Source: an uncultured Treponema sp. (lineage in GTDB: Bacteria; Spirochaetota; Spirochaetia; Treponematales; Treponemataceae). Taken from it: a DNA stretch of 64,000 bases. The position numbers and the translations under genes are program-made. The notes under the pieces are model-generated. The model did not search any database. It worked only from the letters and a program-made list of their open reading frames with translations, and had not been told where the DNA came from. The stretch spans positions 62,001 to 126,000 of the forward strand of contig NZ_CAMHSK010000005.1 in NCBI RefSeq assembly GCF_946187725.1, written 5' to 3'. Position 1 is the first letter of the stretch; each line of letters starts with the position of its first letter. Shown here piece after piece: positions 55,533 to 64,000 of this stretch.

Positions 55533-58025
55533 ATGTTTAAGCAAAAGAATCTTATTTTAGCAAGAAATATATTTATCACTTTAGGCTTCATGTGTCTCTT
55601 ACTTACACTTGTATTTCTGTTAAGATTTGTGACGATTAGAATCGAGAAAAATACTCTCATGCAGGCACCTGTTGAAGTATCCCATCGAGTTCTATTCATT
55701 AGTTCTTATAATCCGCTTTATTTTACTTATGAGTCGCAGAAAAAAGGACTTGATAAAAGTCTTTATCCACATGGAATAGAATATGATGTTTTTTTTATGG
55801 ATTCAATTGCACGAGGAAATTCAAATTTCTCGATGCTGTATCAAGTCATGAAGGCTAAGCTTGTTAATGTGAAAAAGTATGAGGCAATCCTTCTTGGAGA
55901 CGATGCTGCACTTCGATTTGCACTGGCCTATCATGATGAGCTTTTCCCCAAAATGCCGATGATTTTTTTCGGTATAAATGATTACGACCTTGCTGTAAAA
56001 GCATCCCAAACACCATATTTTACAGGTCTGTATGAAAACGATTATCTTGAAGAAACGATGATGCTTGCCATGAAGCTTTTTCCTGAGAGAAAAACTTTTG
56101 TCGCCCTGCATGATCAAACGGAATCTGGACTTGAAGATATAAACATTTTCTGGTCTTTCCGAGACAAATTTCCCCAGTATGCGTTTGTTGATTTGAACAC
56201 ATCGTTGCTTACAAAAAATGAGTTGATTTTTTTACTTGAATCCCTTCCGAAAGATGCACTTCTTTTTTACATGAACTGTTATTCCGATAAAACTGGAAAT
56301 ATCTATTCAATTCGTTCGCGTACAAGTCTTGTCGTTCGTTCTGCTCATGTTCCGATTTTCCGAAACTATGTTGGTGGTGAAGGAATGGGCATTCTCGGCG
56401 GTGTTGTTATGGATGTTGAAGAACAGTGCAATATGGCCGGAAATATGCTTGTTCGACTTTTTTCTGGTGAGGATCTGGAAAATATAGATTTTATTGAAAA
56501 AACACCAAGTAGAACAATTTTTGATTATTCACTATTAAATGAATACAAATTAGATTTGAAACTTCTTCCTGTGGATACTCTTTTTTATAACCGCCCGATT
56601 TCTTTTATGGAGCAATATGGTGACATTCTTCCTGTTGTAATCATGCTTGTAACTACGCTCCTTATGCTTGTGTTATCGTCGCGAATCGGTTCTCATGTAG
56701 CAAAAAAACTTGTAAAAGATTTGAGTGTATCCCGTGACAAACTTCTTGCGTCTGAAGAGCAATTGCGTTATCAGGCCGAGTATGATGAAGTTCTTGATAT
56801 TTACAACCGACGGACTGTTACGAACTGGCTCGTTAATACCATGACAGAAAAAGATATTTACTCTGTCCTTATTATTGATATTGATGATTTCAAGATGCTT
56901 AATGAAAATTACGGTCATTCGCTCGCAGACAGTATTTTGCAGTATCTGGTTGCTTTGATAAAAGGCATGGCGGAAGATGGGGATTGGAAAGTTGCAAGGT
57001 TTGGTGGAGATGAATTTCTTATCGTTATTCCGAATGAACAACTTACAATGGAATGTCAGACTGTAAAAAAACTTTTCGCAGCTTTGAGAGAGCCTATTCC
57101 TCTTGGGGATGAGACTCTTGCAATTACGGCATCTATAGGCGCTTCTTGTTCTGACGGAATAACTTCACCGGACCAGCATATTGTTAATGCTGAAGGTGCG
57201 ATGTATGAAGCCAAAAATCGTGGAAAAAATGGAATTGTCATTTATGACGATGAAATGAAGAAAAAGGCAATCGATGAAATTCGAATCAAAGATAAACTTC
57301 TTCATGCTTTTGAAAACGATGGATTCCAAATGGTTTATCAGCCGCAAATCGATTCACAGACAAAATTAGTCAGTGGATATGAAGCTCTGGTACGAATGAA
57401 GGAGCCGGGGATTTATCCAGGTCAGTTTATCCCTGTTGCTGAACGAAGCGGTTGGATTTGGAAAATCGGACGAATTACAACAGAGCTTGTAATTAAACAA
57501 CTTGCAGCCTGGCGTGATGCTGGAAAAGAACTTCATCCGGTTTCAGTTAACTTTTCTGGCAATCAGCTCAATGATCATGGTTATATAGATTTTGTTGAGG
57601 ATTTGCTTAAAAAATATGATATTCCGCCGCATTTCCTGGAGATTGAAATTACCGAAGGCTTATTCCTTGAAAAGAGTGCTTTAGCAGATGAAATTTTCAA
57701 ACGTTTTAAGGCCCTTGGAATCCGCTTGCTCATGGATGATTTTGGTACTGGTTATTCGTCACTTGGTTATCTGACTTATATTCCTGTTGATGTTATAAAA
57801 CTCGATAAGTCTCTAGTTGACACATATCTGGTCGATGGAAAAGATTCGTTTATCAAAAACATTATTCATCTCATGCATGATTTGAATAAGGATATGATTA
57901 TCGAAGGTGTTGAGGAAGAATGGCAGTTTAAGCGTCTCCGAGAATTTGGTGCGGATACGATTCAGGGCTATTACTTCTCTAAACCGATTCCGCCTGGCGA
58001 AGCTATTGATTTTAAGGTCAAATAG
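55533..58025 (+). CDS. Membrane GGDEF-EAL protein with periplasmic binding-protein-like sensor
   Basis: An 830-residue c-di-GMP enzyme. An N-terminal membrane segment (about 12-34) is followed by a periplasmic domain (about 45-340) like ABC-type solute-binding proteins (VLFISSYNPLYFTYESQKKGL, key part SSYNPLYFTY), a second membrane segment (about 365-388), a GGDEF domain with intact RFGGDEFL (near residue 489-496), and an EAL domain with intact YEALVRM, NFSGNQL, EITEGLFLE, DDFGTGYSSLGYL. Both synthesis and breakdown of c-di-GMP look possible. ATG 55533 follows AAGGATTGTT. The ligand is unknown. Confidence 0.92.
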   Translation: MFKQKNLILARNIFITLGFMCLLLTLVFLLRFVTIRIEKNTLMQAPVEVSHRVLFISSYNPLYFTYESQKKGLDKSLYPHGIEYDVFFMDSIARGNSNFSMLYQVMKAKLVNVKKYEAILLGDDAALRFALAYHDELFPKMPMIFFGINDYDLAVKASQTPYFTGLYENDYLEETMMLAMKLFPERKTFVALHDQTESGLEDINIFWSFRDKFPQYAFVDLNTSLLTKNELIFLLESLPKDALLFYMNCYSDKTGNIYSIRSRTSLVVRSAHVPIFRNYVGGEGMGILGGVVMDVEEQCNMAGNMLVRLFSGEDLENIDFIEKTPSRTIFDYSLLNEYKLDLKLLPVDTLFYNRPISFMEQYGDILPVVIMLVTTLLMLVLSSRIGSHVAKKLVKDLSVSRDKLLASEEQLRYQAEYDEVLDIYNRRTVTNWLVNTMTEKDIYSVLIIDIDDFKMLNENYGHSLADSILQYLVALIKGMAEDGDWKVARFGGDEFLIVIPNEQLTMECQTVKKLFAALREPIPLGDETLAITASIGASCSDGITSPDQHIVNAEGAMYEAKNRGKNGIVIYDDEMKKKAIDEIRIKDKLLHAFENDGFQMVYQPQIDSQTKLVSGYEALVRMKEPGIYPGQFIPVAERSGWIWKIGRITTELVIKQLAAWRDAGKELHPVSVNFSGNQLNDHGYIDFVEDLLKKYDIPPHFLEIEITEGLFLEKSALADEIFKRFKALGIRLLMDDFGTGYSSLGYLTYIPVDVIKLDKSLVDTYLVDGKDSFIKNIIHLMHDLNKDMIIEGVEEEWQFKRLREFGADTIQGYYFSKPIPPGEAIDFKVK

Positions 58026-58105
58026 GCTGGCTGAAAATGTTTGAAAAATGAACAAATCTTTCGAAAAAGCCTGAAACTCTAACGCGCTGTTACAATTGTA
58101 AGATA

Positions 58106-58134
58106 AAGACAAATCCACCTTAATGGGGTATAAT
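58106..58134 (+). promoter_or_regulatory. Promoter that predicts a leaderless ettA mRNA
   Basis: AAGACA (58106-58111), 17 bases, perfect TATAAT (58129-58134); six bases remain before ATG 58141. The ATG at 58123 lies upstream of this -10 and so is not the start. Confidence 0.65.
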
Positions 58135-58140
58135 AAAACT

Positions 58141-59904
58141 ATGGCTAAGACATTTGATGATAAAAAAATAATTTACACGATGGATCGTGTTTCTCGCGCG
58201 TATGGAACAAAGGTTGTTTTAAAAGACATTTCTATTTCTTATTATTATGGTGCGAAAATCGGTGTTATCGGTGAAAACGGTGCAGGTAAATCATCCCTTT
58301 TTAAGATTTTTGCTGGAATCGACAAAGACTATACAGGTGAAACAAAACTTCTTCCTGGTTATTCAATGGGATATTTGGAACAGGAGCCTTATCTTGAACC
58401 TGGTAAAACTGTTCTTGAAGTAGTAAAAGAAGGTGTAAAACCGATTACAGATTTACTTGCGGAATTCGATAAGGTAAATGAAGCTTTTGGTGATCCAGAT
58501 GCTGATTTTGACAAACTTTGTGCTCGGCAGGCAGAAATTCAGGAAAAGCTTGATGCAGCAGATGCCTGGAATCTTGATGCAAATCTGGAACTTGCAATGG
58601 ACGCTCTTCGTTGTCCTCCTGGTGATCAGGTAGTTGATGTTCTTTCTGGTGGTGAACGCCGTCGTGTTGCTTTGTGTCGTCTGCTTTTGCAGAAGCCGGA
58701 TATTCTTCTTCTTGACGAACCTACCAACCATCTTGATGCTGAAACAGTTGCATGGCTTGAACGCCATTTGAAAGATTATCCTGGTACTATCATTGCAATT
58801 ACCCATGACCGCTATTTCCTTGACAATGTTGCCGGATGGATTCTTGAAATGGATCGTGGTGAAGGTTATCCGTTCAAAGGCAATTATTCACAATGGCTTG
58901 AAGCTAAAGAAAAACGCCTTGCTCTTGAAGAGAAGCAGGCTTCTACGCGTCGCCGTGAAATGCAGGAAGAGTTGGAATGGATTCATGCTGGTGCTAAAGG
59001 TCGGCAGGCAAAGCATAAGGAACATATCACTAAATATGAAGCTTTGCTTGCAGAAGAAAGCAAGCGTGTTCAGCTTAAAGACACACAGATTTCAATTCCT
59101 GCAGGTCCGCGACTCGGTTCTGTTGTAATTGATGCAGAAAAACTTACAAAGTCATTTGATGATAAACTTCTTTTTGAGAACCTTGATTTCCATATTCCTG
59201 CTGGAAGTGTTGTCGGAATTGTAGGTCCGAACGGTGCTGGTAAGACAACTCTGTTCAAGATGATTGCCAGTGCTGCTGGCCAGGAAATTGAACTACCCAA
59301 CGGTAGTTTTGGGAAGGAACTCCCAGATGCTGGTGCAATCAAGGTAGGCGATACAGTTAAACTCGTTTATGTTGACCAGATGAGGAGCAAGCTTGATCCT
59401 AATAAAACCATCTATGAAATGCTTAGTGGCGGTAGCGACTTGGTTAAGCTTGGTGCCGTGGATGAAAAAGGTCGGCCGGTAAATGGCGCTATCCGTGAAA
59501 TCAATGCACATGCTTACTGTTCATGGTTCAACTTCAACTCTGCAGAACAAAATAAAAAAATTTCAGTTCTTTCTGGCGGTGAAAAAAACCGTCTTAATAT
59601 GGGAATGATGTTTAAGGAAGCTGGCAATGTTCTTCTTCTTGATGAACCGACCAACGATCTGGACATCACTACAACACGAAGTCTTGAGGAGGCTATCAAC
59701 TCTTTCGCGGGCGTTGTCATGGTAATCAGTCATGACCGATACTTCCTTGACCGAATCTGTACACATATCCTTGCATTTGAAAACAATTCAGATGTTCACT
59801 TCGTTGAGGGCAGTTGGAGCGATTATGTCGAGTGGCGAAAGAATGTCCTTGGCATTGACGATGATGTTCCGCACAAGACTGTCTATAGGAAGCTTACGAG
59901 GTAG
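58141..59904 (+). CDS. ettA: Energy-dependent translational throttle protein EttA (ABC-F)
   Basis: An ABC-F ATPase that binds the ribosomal E site and links translation to energy state. Two ABC units: IGENGAGKSS and LSGGERRRVALCRLL with DEPTNHLD; then VGPNGAGKTT and LSGGEKNRLNMGMMF with DEPTNDLD. The arm and the P-site tRNA-interaction motif region lie between them (ASTRRREMQEELEWI). 587 residues; near the second P-loop there is an insertion (about residues 380-410) relative to E. coli EttA. ATG 58141 is chosen because TATAAT lies six bases upstream. Confidence 0.92.
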   Translation: MAKTFDDKKIIYTMDRVSRAYGTKVVLKDISISYYYGAKIGVIGENGAGKSSLFKIFAGIDKDYTGETKLLPGYSMGYLEQEPYLEPGKTVLEVVKEGVKPITDLLAEFDKVNEAFGDPDADFDKLCARQAEIQEKLDAADAWNLDANLELAMDALRCPPGDQVVDVLSGGERRRVALCRLLLQKPDILLLDEPTNHLDAETVAWLERHLKDYPGTIIAITHDRYFLDNVAGWILEMDRGEGYPFKGNYSQWLEAKEKRLALEEKQASTRRREMQEELEWIHAGAKGRQAKHKEHITKYEALLAEESKRVQLKDTQISIPAGPRLGSVVIDAEKLTKSFDDKLLFENLDFHIPAGSVVGIVGPNGAGKTTLFKMIASAAGQEIELPNGSFGKELPDAGAIKVGDTVKLVYVDQMRSKLDPNKTIYEMLSGGSDLVKLGAVDEKGRPVNGAIREINAHAYCSWFNFNSAEQNKKISVLSGGEKNRLNMGMMFKEAGNVLLLDEPTNDLDITTTRSLEEAINSFAGVVMVISHDRYFLDRICTHILAFENNSDVHFVEGSWSDYVEWRKNVLGIDDDVPHKTVYRKLTR

Positions 59905-59918
59905 GAGGCTTTGCTTTA

Positions 59919-62096
59919 GTGAGGCACAAAGCAAAATATGTCAGGATTCTGATTTTTCTCTCTCTTGTTTCGATATTCTTTTGTTCATGCGGGCCAGAAG
60001 TCGGAAAAAAGATAGAGCTTGGTGACAGATTTTATTATTGGGAATGTACTGCAGAATCATCTCCGCAGGATGCAATGATGAATGCTGTCCGCTTCAAGAA
60101 ACTTGAAGATAAATCAATTGAAAATCTAAAGCATGTTTTGGGCGATGGTACGCACTTTGTCTGGGTTCGGGCTGAATTTGAAATTCCCCCCGAATTCAGG
60201 AACCAGCCGCTTGGAATGGTTGTGCCTCATTTAAAATTTGCAGAGCAAGTTTATCTTAACAAAGTCTTCATTTCGCAGTATGGTGCTTTTCCTCCGAACG
60301 AACAGTCCACTCTTTTCAAAGCCCACTTCTTCAGTTTTCCAGTAAACATTCTTAATCAGGAAGGAACAAACACCGTTCTTATAAAAATATATGCACAAGG
60401 AAAGAGTGGCATTTCAAGTCATTCTTTTATCACTCTTTCAAGATTTGCATACCCAAGTTTTGAGATTATAAATTTTCATCATACAAGAGTTTATATTTTC
60501 CTGGTTGGATTCTTAATCTTCACTTTTGTCTTGTATATTAGTTTTTATCTTAGTCAGAGGGTCTTTAAGGAATTCCGGGATTTTGCACTTGTAAATATTT
60601 TTACATCAATCTTCCTTATTCCATTCTTTGCAACGGAACTTCCTCTTTATACGAGCGGCTTAATTCCGTTTACGCTCTTCTATAAATTAATGATGTGCAT
60701 ACCGGCTTATCTGATTATTTATTTTGCAACGCTATTTGCACAAGATTTCCAGCATGCAAAATTTCCGAAAGTCATTGAAGTTTTCCGTATTGTTATACTT
60801 TCGGTTCAAATCATTTCAACTATTCTGGCACCGCGCTATACTTCTTTAATAAAAATCGCTCCATTTATGCTTGCTTTGTTGGGAATTCAGGGATTGATTG
60901 GTGCGGTTTATGTTGTCCTTGGAATCAAAAATTCAGAACGAAGAAAGCCGGCTATTCAATTTTCAGTGAGTTTTTTGCCGTTTACATTTTCAATCCTTTT
61001 TGATTTGCTGATTCGTATTCATGATGATACACAAACTTATCCATATTATTCACTTTTTGGATGGCTGTTTGTAATCGCTATTTTCATAATCATTCTTGCC
61101 ATGCGTTTTTCTCATCTTTATAAACGGAACGAACGCCTTTCAAATCATCTTCTTGAAGAGGTTTCTAAGCGTACGCATGAACTTGAGGATGCTAACTACG
61201 AACTTTCGATTTTAAATGAACGGCTTGAAAAAGAAAAACATCGTTCAGATATGGATCTTGAAATGGCCTCTCTTGTGCAGAGGAATTTTTTACCGCAGCC
61301 GAATATGCACTTCAAGGGGTGGGAAATTGCCATCTGGTATAACCCGCAAGCAAAGGTTTCTGGTGACCTTTACGATTACTACAATTTCAATGACACATTA
61401 AACGGATTCTCGCTTTTTGATGTTTCTGGTCATGGTCTTTCAGCAAGTCTTGTCACTATGCTTTCAAAAAATATTATCGGGCATTTATTCCAGCAAGGAT
61501 TCCGAAATAAAGTTCCTCTTGATAAAATCCTCACGAAAATCAACAATCAAATTCTTGCTGAAAAGGGCGAAATAGACAATTATATGACAGGTGTAATTTG
61601 TCGATTTACAGATATTGAGAATTCGGATAAGTGTAAGGTCGAACTTGGAAATGCTGGTCATCCATATCCATTGAAATTCAGCGTGGAAGACAACGAAATT
61701 TTTGAACTGATGGGAAATGACGGTAAAAAGCATTATGGTGCTATCGGTATGAACGGAATTACGGTTTCGTTTGCAAAATCAAATTTTGTCATGTCTGCCG
61801 GCGATATCTTGGTTTGCTATACGGATGGTATTACTGAAGCTTCAAACTCAAAATTTGAGCAGTTTGGTCTTTCTCAATTGCGACAGATTGTTAAGCAGAA
61901 TCACGAAAAATCATCTAACGAAATTTTGCAGTTAATAATGGATTCTCTTTATAAATTCATCAACGATAAGCCTCTTGAAGATGATATCACGCTCGTAATT
62001 GCTAAACGAACGAATGTTAGTAATTACATCGAGCATAACGAACATGATGATGATTTTGATGATACGATTGAAGAACTTGAGGTTCTGGATGAATAA
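59919..62096 (+). CDS. Membrane-anchored SpoIIE-type PP2C serine phosphatase with 7TM sensor
   Basis: A 725-residue protein. The N-terminus ILIFLSLVSIFFCSC is a lipoprotein-like signal. Residues about 30-180 are a 7TMR-DISM-type extracellular jelly-roll domain, followed by seven membrane helices (about 190-405), a coiled coil (KRNERLSNHLLEEVSKRTHEL), and a PP2C/SpoIIE domain with GDLYDYY, FDVSGHGLSAS, YTDGITEAS and EDDITLVIA, the metal-binding aspartates. A GTG start at 59919 follows AGGAGG by ten bases. Such proteins act on anti-sigma-factor antagonists; the partner is not in the window. It follows ettA by 14 bases. Confidence 0.9.
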   Translation: MRHKAKYVRILIFLSLVSIFFCSCGPEVGKKIELGDRFYYWECTAESSPQDAMMNAVRFKKLEDKSIENLKHVLGDGTHFVWVRAEFEIPPEFRNQPLGMVVPHLKFAEQVYLNKVFISQYGAFPPNEQSTLFKAHFFSFPVNILNQEGTNTVLIKIYAQGKSGISSHSFITLSRFAYPSFEIINFHHTRVYIFLVGFLIFTFVLYISFYLSQRVFKEFRDFALVNIFTSIFLIPFFATELPLYTSGLIPFTLFYKLMMCIPAYLIIYFATLFAQDFQHAKFPKVIEVFRIVILSVQIISTILAPRYTSLIKIAPFMLALLGIQGLIGAVYVVLGIKNSERRKPAIQFSVSFLPFTFSILFDLLIRIHDDTQTYPYYSLFGWLFVIAIFIIILAMRFSHLYKRNERLSNHLLEEVSKRTHELEDANYELSILNERLEKEKHRSDMDLEMASLVQRNFLPQPNMHFKGWEIAIWYNPQAKVSGDLYDYYNFNDTLNGFSLFDVSGHGLSASLVTMLSKNIIGHLFQQGFRNKVPLDKILTKINNQILAEKGEIDNYMTGVICRFTDIENSDKCKVELGNAGHPYPLKFSVEDNEIFELMGNDGKKHYGAIGMNGITVSFAKSNFVMSAGDILVCYTDGITEASNSKFEQFGLSQLRQIVKQNHEKSSNEILQLIMDSLYKFINDKPLEDDITLVIAKRTNVSNYIEHNEHDDDFDDTIEELEVLDE

Positions 62097-62128
62097 AAAA
62101 ACCGTCACTGTGTGTGAAGTGACGGTTT
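62094..62128. terminator. Terminator between the phosphatase gene and putP
   Basis: AAACCGTCACT/AGTGACGGTTT, 11 bp, loop of eight. Seven As before the left arm are a T-run for the minus-strand putP transcript; toward the plus side only a short T-stretch is present. Confidence 0.8.
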
Positions 62129-62158
62129 ATCAATAAGTTTCCTAAAATTGATTTTTAA

Positions 62159-63727
62159 TTAGTCGGCCATCTTTTTATAGTTGTCGAATTCAGTAAGCAT
62201 CTCTGCGTCTTTATTTTTATCAATGAGTGAAACGACTACACTGAAAATAAAGCAGATAATAAATCCAGGAACAATTTCATAGAGACCGAAAATTTGGTGA
62301 ACGCTTGCCGGAACATTGTGCCATAATACAACAGAAATGAATCCTGTGATGAGGCCTGCGATTGCACCTTTTGCTGTTATGCCACGCCAATAAAGAGCGA
62401 GGAGTACAAGTGGTCCGAATGTTGCGCCGAAACCAGCCCATGCGTATGATACGAGTCCGAAAATTGAAGAATTTGGATTGAGTGAAAGGAAAAGAGCAAT
62501 CAAAGCAATCAAGAAAACAGTAAAGCGGCTGATATTGAGAACTGTTTTTTCATCAGCATCTTTATTTATGATACCTTTGTAAATATCCTGACCAACGGCA
62601 CTTGAGGCAGCGAGAAGCTGTGAGTCTGCGGTTGACATTGAAGCTGCAAGAATTGCACAGAGGAAAATTCCGCCAATGAATGCCGGATACATTTTGAGCA
62701 TTGTAGCACTGAAAACAGTTTCTGCATCGCCGAATTGAGTAACGCCTTCAACTATAACATTTTCTGAGCCAGTTCCAAGAAGAACTCCATGATTCAAAAG
62801 ATAAGCTGTTCCCAAAGTTCCGATTAAGAATGTTCCAATATAAGAAATGACCATCCATACAGTACCTATTCTTCGTGCTTTTTTGATTTCTGCATTTGAG
62901 CGGATTCCCATAAATCGAACGATAATGTGAGGCATACCGAAGTAACCCAAACCCCAGGCAAGAGCTGAAATGATAGACATTCCTTTGTAAGTCTGATTGC
63001 CTGCAAATGACTTTCTGATGCTTTCGCCAAATTCGTTTGCAAGAGCGCGTGCATCAAAAGCCTGAACCTGAGTCATTGCTTCTGTTGGGCCGCCCAAACT
63101 GATGACTGCAATTGTTGCTGAGAAAACGAATGCTACGAAAATCAATGCACCCTGTACGAAATCTGTTGTACAGACGGCTGTGTAACCGCCAGTGATTGTG
63201 TAACAAAGAATTACAACAAGACCGATTGCGAGACCTGCGTGATAAGGAAGGCCGAAAACTGAGTTGAAAAGTTTTGCACAAGCAACGAATCCTGATGCGG
63301 TGTAAATCGTAAAGAAGAATACGATGAAAACGACTGAAAGAATTGAAAGTATGTGAGACTTATCTTTGAAGCGGTTCGTAAAGAATTCCGGAATTGTGAT
63401 TGAATCGCCGAAAGAAACAGAGCATTTGCGTAATGGTTTTGCTACAAAAAGCCAGTTGAGGTAAGTTCCTACGATAAGGCCAAGTGCGGTCCAAAAGGTT
63501 TCCTTAACGCCGCCAAGATAGCACAGGCCAGGTAAGCCCATTAAAAGCCATGCAGAAGAATCTGAAGCTTCTGCAGAAAGTGCTGTAACCCAGGGGCCGA
63601 CTTTTCGGCCACCCAAGAAAAAGTCTGATGAACTGTTGTTTTTATTCGCGTTCCGTAAGCCAATGTAAATCATAAAGCCAAGGTAAAGCACGAAAGCAAC
63701 AAGTTTTGCAATCATTGTTGAATCCAT
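62159..63727 (-). CDS. putP: Sodium/proline symporter
   Basis: A 522-residue sodium:solute symporter with 13 membrane helices. Marks of the PutP group: DFFLGGRKVGPWVTALSAEASDSSAWLLMGLPG (helix 2, sodium site; key part SAEASDSSAWLLMGLPG), ITGGYTAVCTTDFVQG, GLGYFGMPHIIVRFMGI and AASMSTADSQLLAASSAVGQD. Proline uptake is the expected role. ATG 63727 follows AGGAGTCAAAA. A terminator lies after its stop. Confidence 0.93.
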   Translation of the reverse strand: MDSTMIAKLVAFVLYLGFMIYIGLRNANKNNSSSDFFLGGRKVGPWVTALSAEASDSSAWLLMGLPGLCYLGGVKETFWTALGLIVGTYLNWLFVAKPLRKCSVSFGDSITIPEFFTNRFKDKSHILSILSVVFIVFFFTIYTASGFVACAKLFNSVFGLPYHAGLAIGLVVILCYTITGGYTAVCTTDFVQGALIFVAFVFSATIAVISLGGPTEAMTQVQAFDARALANEFGESIRKSFAGNQTYKGMSIISALAWGLGYFGMPHIIVRFMGIRSNAEIKKARRIGTVWMVISYIGTFLIGTLGTAYLLNHGVLLGTGSENVIVEGVTQFGDAETVFSATMLKMYPAFIGGIFLCAILAASMSTADSQLLAASSAVGQDIYKGIINKDADEKTVLNISRFTVFLIALIALFLSLNPNSSIFGLVSYAWAGFGATFGPLVLLALYWRGITAKGAIAGLITGFISVVLWHNVPASVHQIFGLYEIVPGFIICFIFSVVVSLIDKNKDAEMLTEFDNYKKMAD

Positions 63728-63810
63728 TTTTGACTCCTACTTTAAGTTTATCCAAAGATTAACATATATCAGCAGAAGTTTCTATAATAAGAAGAAAATA
63801 CATGAGATTG

Positions 63811-64000
63811 CTACTCGGTTTCTTTCCAGTATTTAATGTCTACAAGATGTTCGCTTTTCGCAACGATAGTGGTTACTACAACATCACCTAGACAGTTGCA
63901 CATGCATACAAACATGCCAACCAAAGGTCCGATTCCCATTACAATGCTAATTGCCTCAGCAGGAACTTTTAACAGCGAGAGCAGGGCTGAAAGGCAGATT
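63811..64000 (-). CDS. Dicarboxylate/amino acid:cation symporter, C-terminal end (partial)
   Basis: The minus-strand frame enters from the right edge and ends at TAG 63811. The 62 residues visible include VPAEAISIVMGIGPLVGMFVCMCNCLGDVVVTTIVAKSEH, the C-terminal core of the SDF (glutamate/aspartate, GltP-like) symporters, in which the N-x-x-GD motif near helix 8 contacts substrate and sodium (key part CNCLGDVVVTTIVAKSE). The start lies outside the window. No ribosome site or promoter can be judged. Confidence 0.8.
   Translation of the reverse strand, partial: ICLSALLSLLKVPAEAISIVMGIGPLVGMFVCMCNCLGDVVVTTIVAKSEHLVDIKYWKETE

Noticed and set aside
58123-58140. Earlier start of ettA (MGYNKT)
   Set aside because: This stretch contains the TATAAT box that probably drives the gene, so it is not transcribed.
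1-64000. CRISPR array, rRNA, tRNA, IS element or prophage
   Set aside because: No regularly spaced direct repeats, no rRNA-like stretch, no full tRNA cloverleaf, no transposase or integrase and no phage structural gene were seen in reading the window.

Overview
The window looks like the replication-origin neighbourhood of an AT-rich Treponema-like spirochaete. I infer this from recognised protein families, not from a search. dnaA, dnaN and recF lie on the minus strand. gyrB and gyrA lie on the plus strand. The rpmH-rnpA-yidD-yidC-jag block is further left. Chemotaxis, c-di-GMP and SpoIIE-type signalling genes fit a gut or rumen treponeme.

Layout. 0-20 kb is mostly housekeeping: the end of a urea ABC transporter gene (urtA), a RarA fusion, adk, a chemotaxis receptor, an rRNA methyltransferase, MATE and MscS transporters, nth, a guanine-deaminase-like gene, metK behind what reads as a SAM-II riboswitch, an ArsR regulator, a hemerythrin and the jag-to-rpmH block. 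In rpmH one extra base breaks the reading frame. 20-35 kb is accessory: several XRE regulators, an RNase III-like protein with a dsRNA-binding region, an ORF6N protein with a palindromic tandem repeat, an RQC-minor protein, a radical-SAM/CXXX-repeat peptide (RiPP) locus, a TOTE-type primase-helicase-PLD protein, a PIN toxin-antitoxin pair and a cluster of internally deleted pseudogenes. 35-39 kb is a string of small acetyltransferase, flavodoxin and reductase genes and two membrane proteins. 39.5-53 kb is the replication core: recF, a PIN toxin-antitoxin insertion, dnaN, dnaA, two probable small RNAs, and gyrB-gyrA split by a four-gene cassette. 52.8-54.4 kb is a 1.6 kb non-coding region with six perfect DnaA boxes, five to seven parS-like sites, a duplicated module and an iteron-like repeat; it is the best oriC candidate. 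54.4-64 kb holds a fructosamine kinase, a GGDEF-EAL protein, ettA, a SpoIIE-type phosphatase, putP and the end of a dicarboxylate symporter gene.

Two themes cross the window. First, at least ten genes have a -10 box 6-7 bases before the start codon and no Shine-Dalgarno, so their mRNAs are probably leaderless; three share the extended -10 motif TTTTATGYTACACT. Second, mobile or conflict-related genes have inserted between core replication genes (recF/dnaN and gyrB/gyrA). All identifications come from reading the sequence; no database search or folding program was run.
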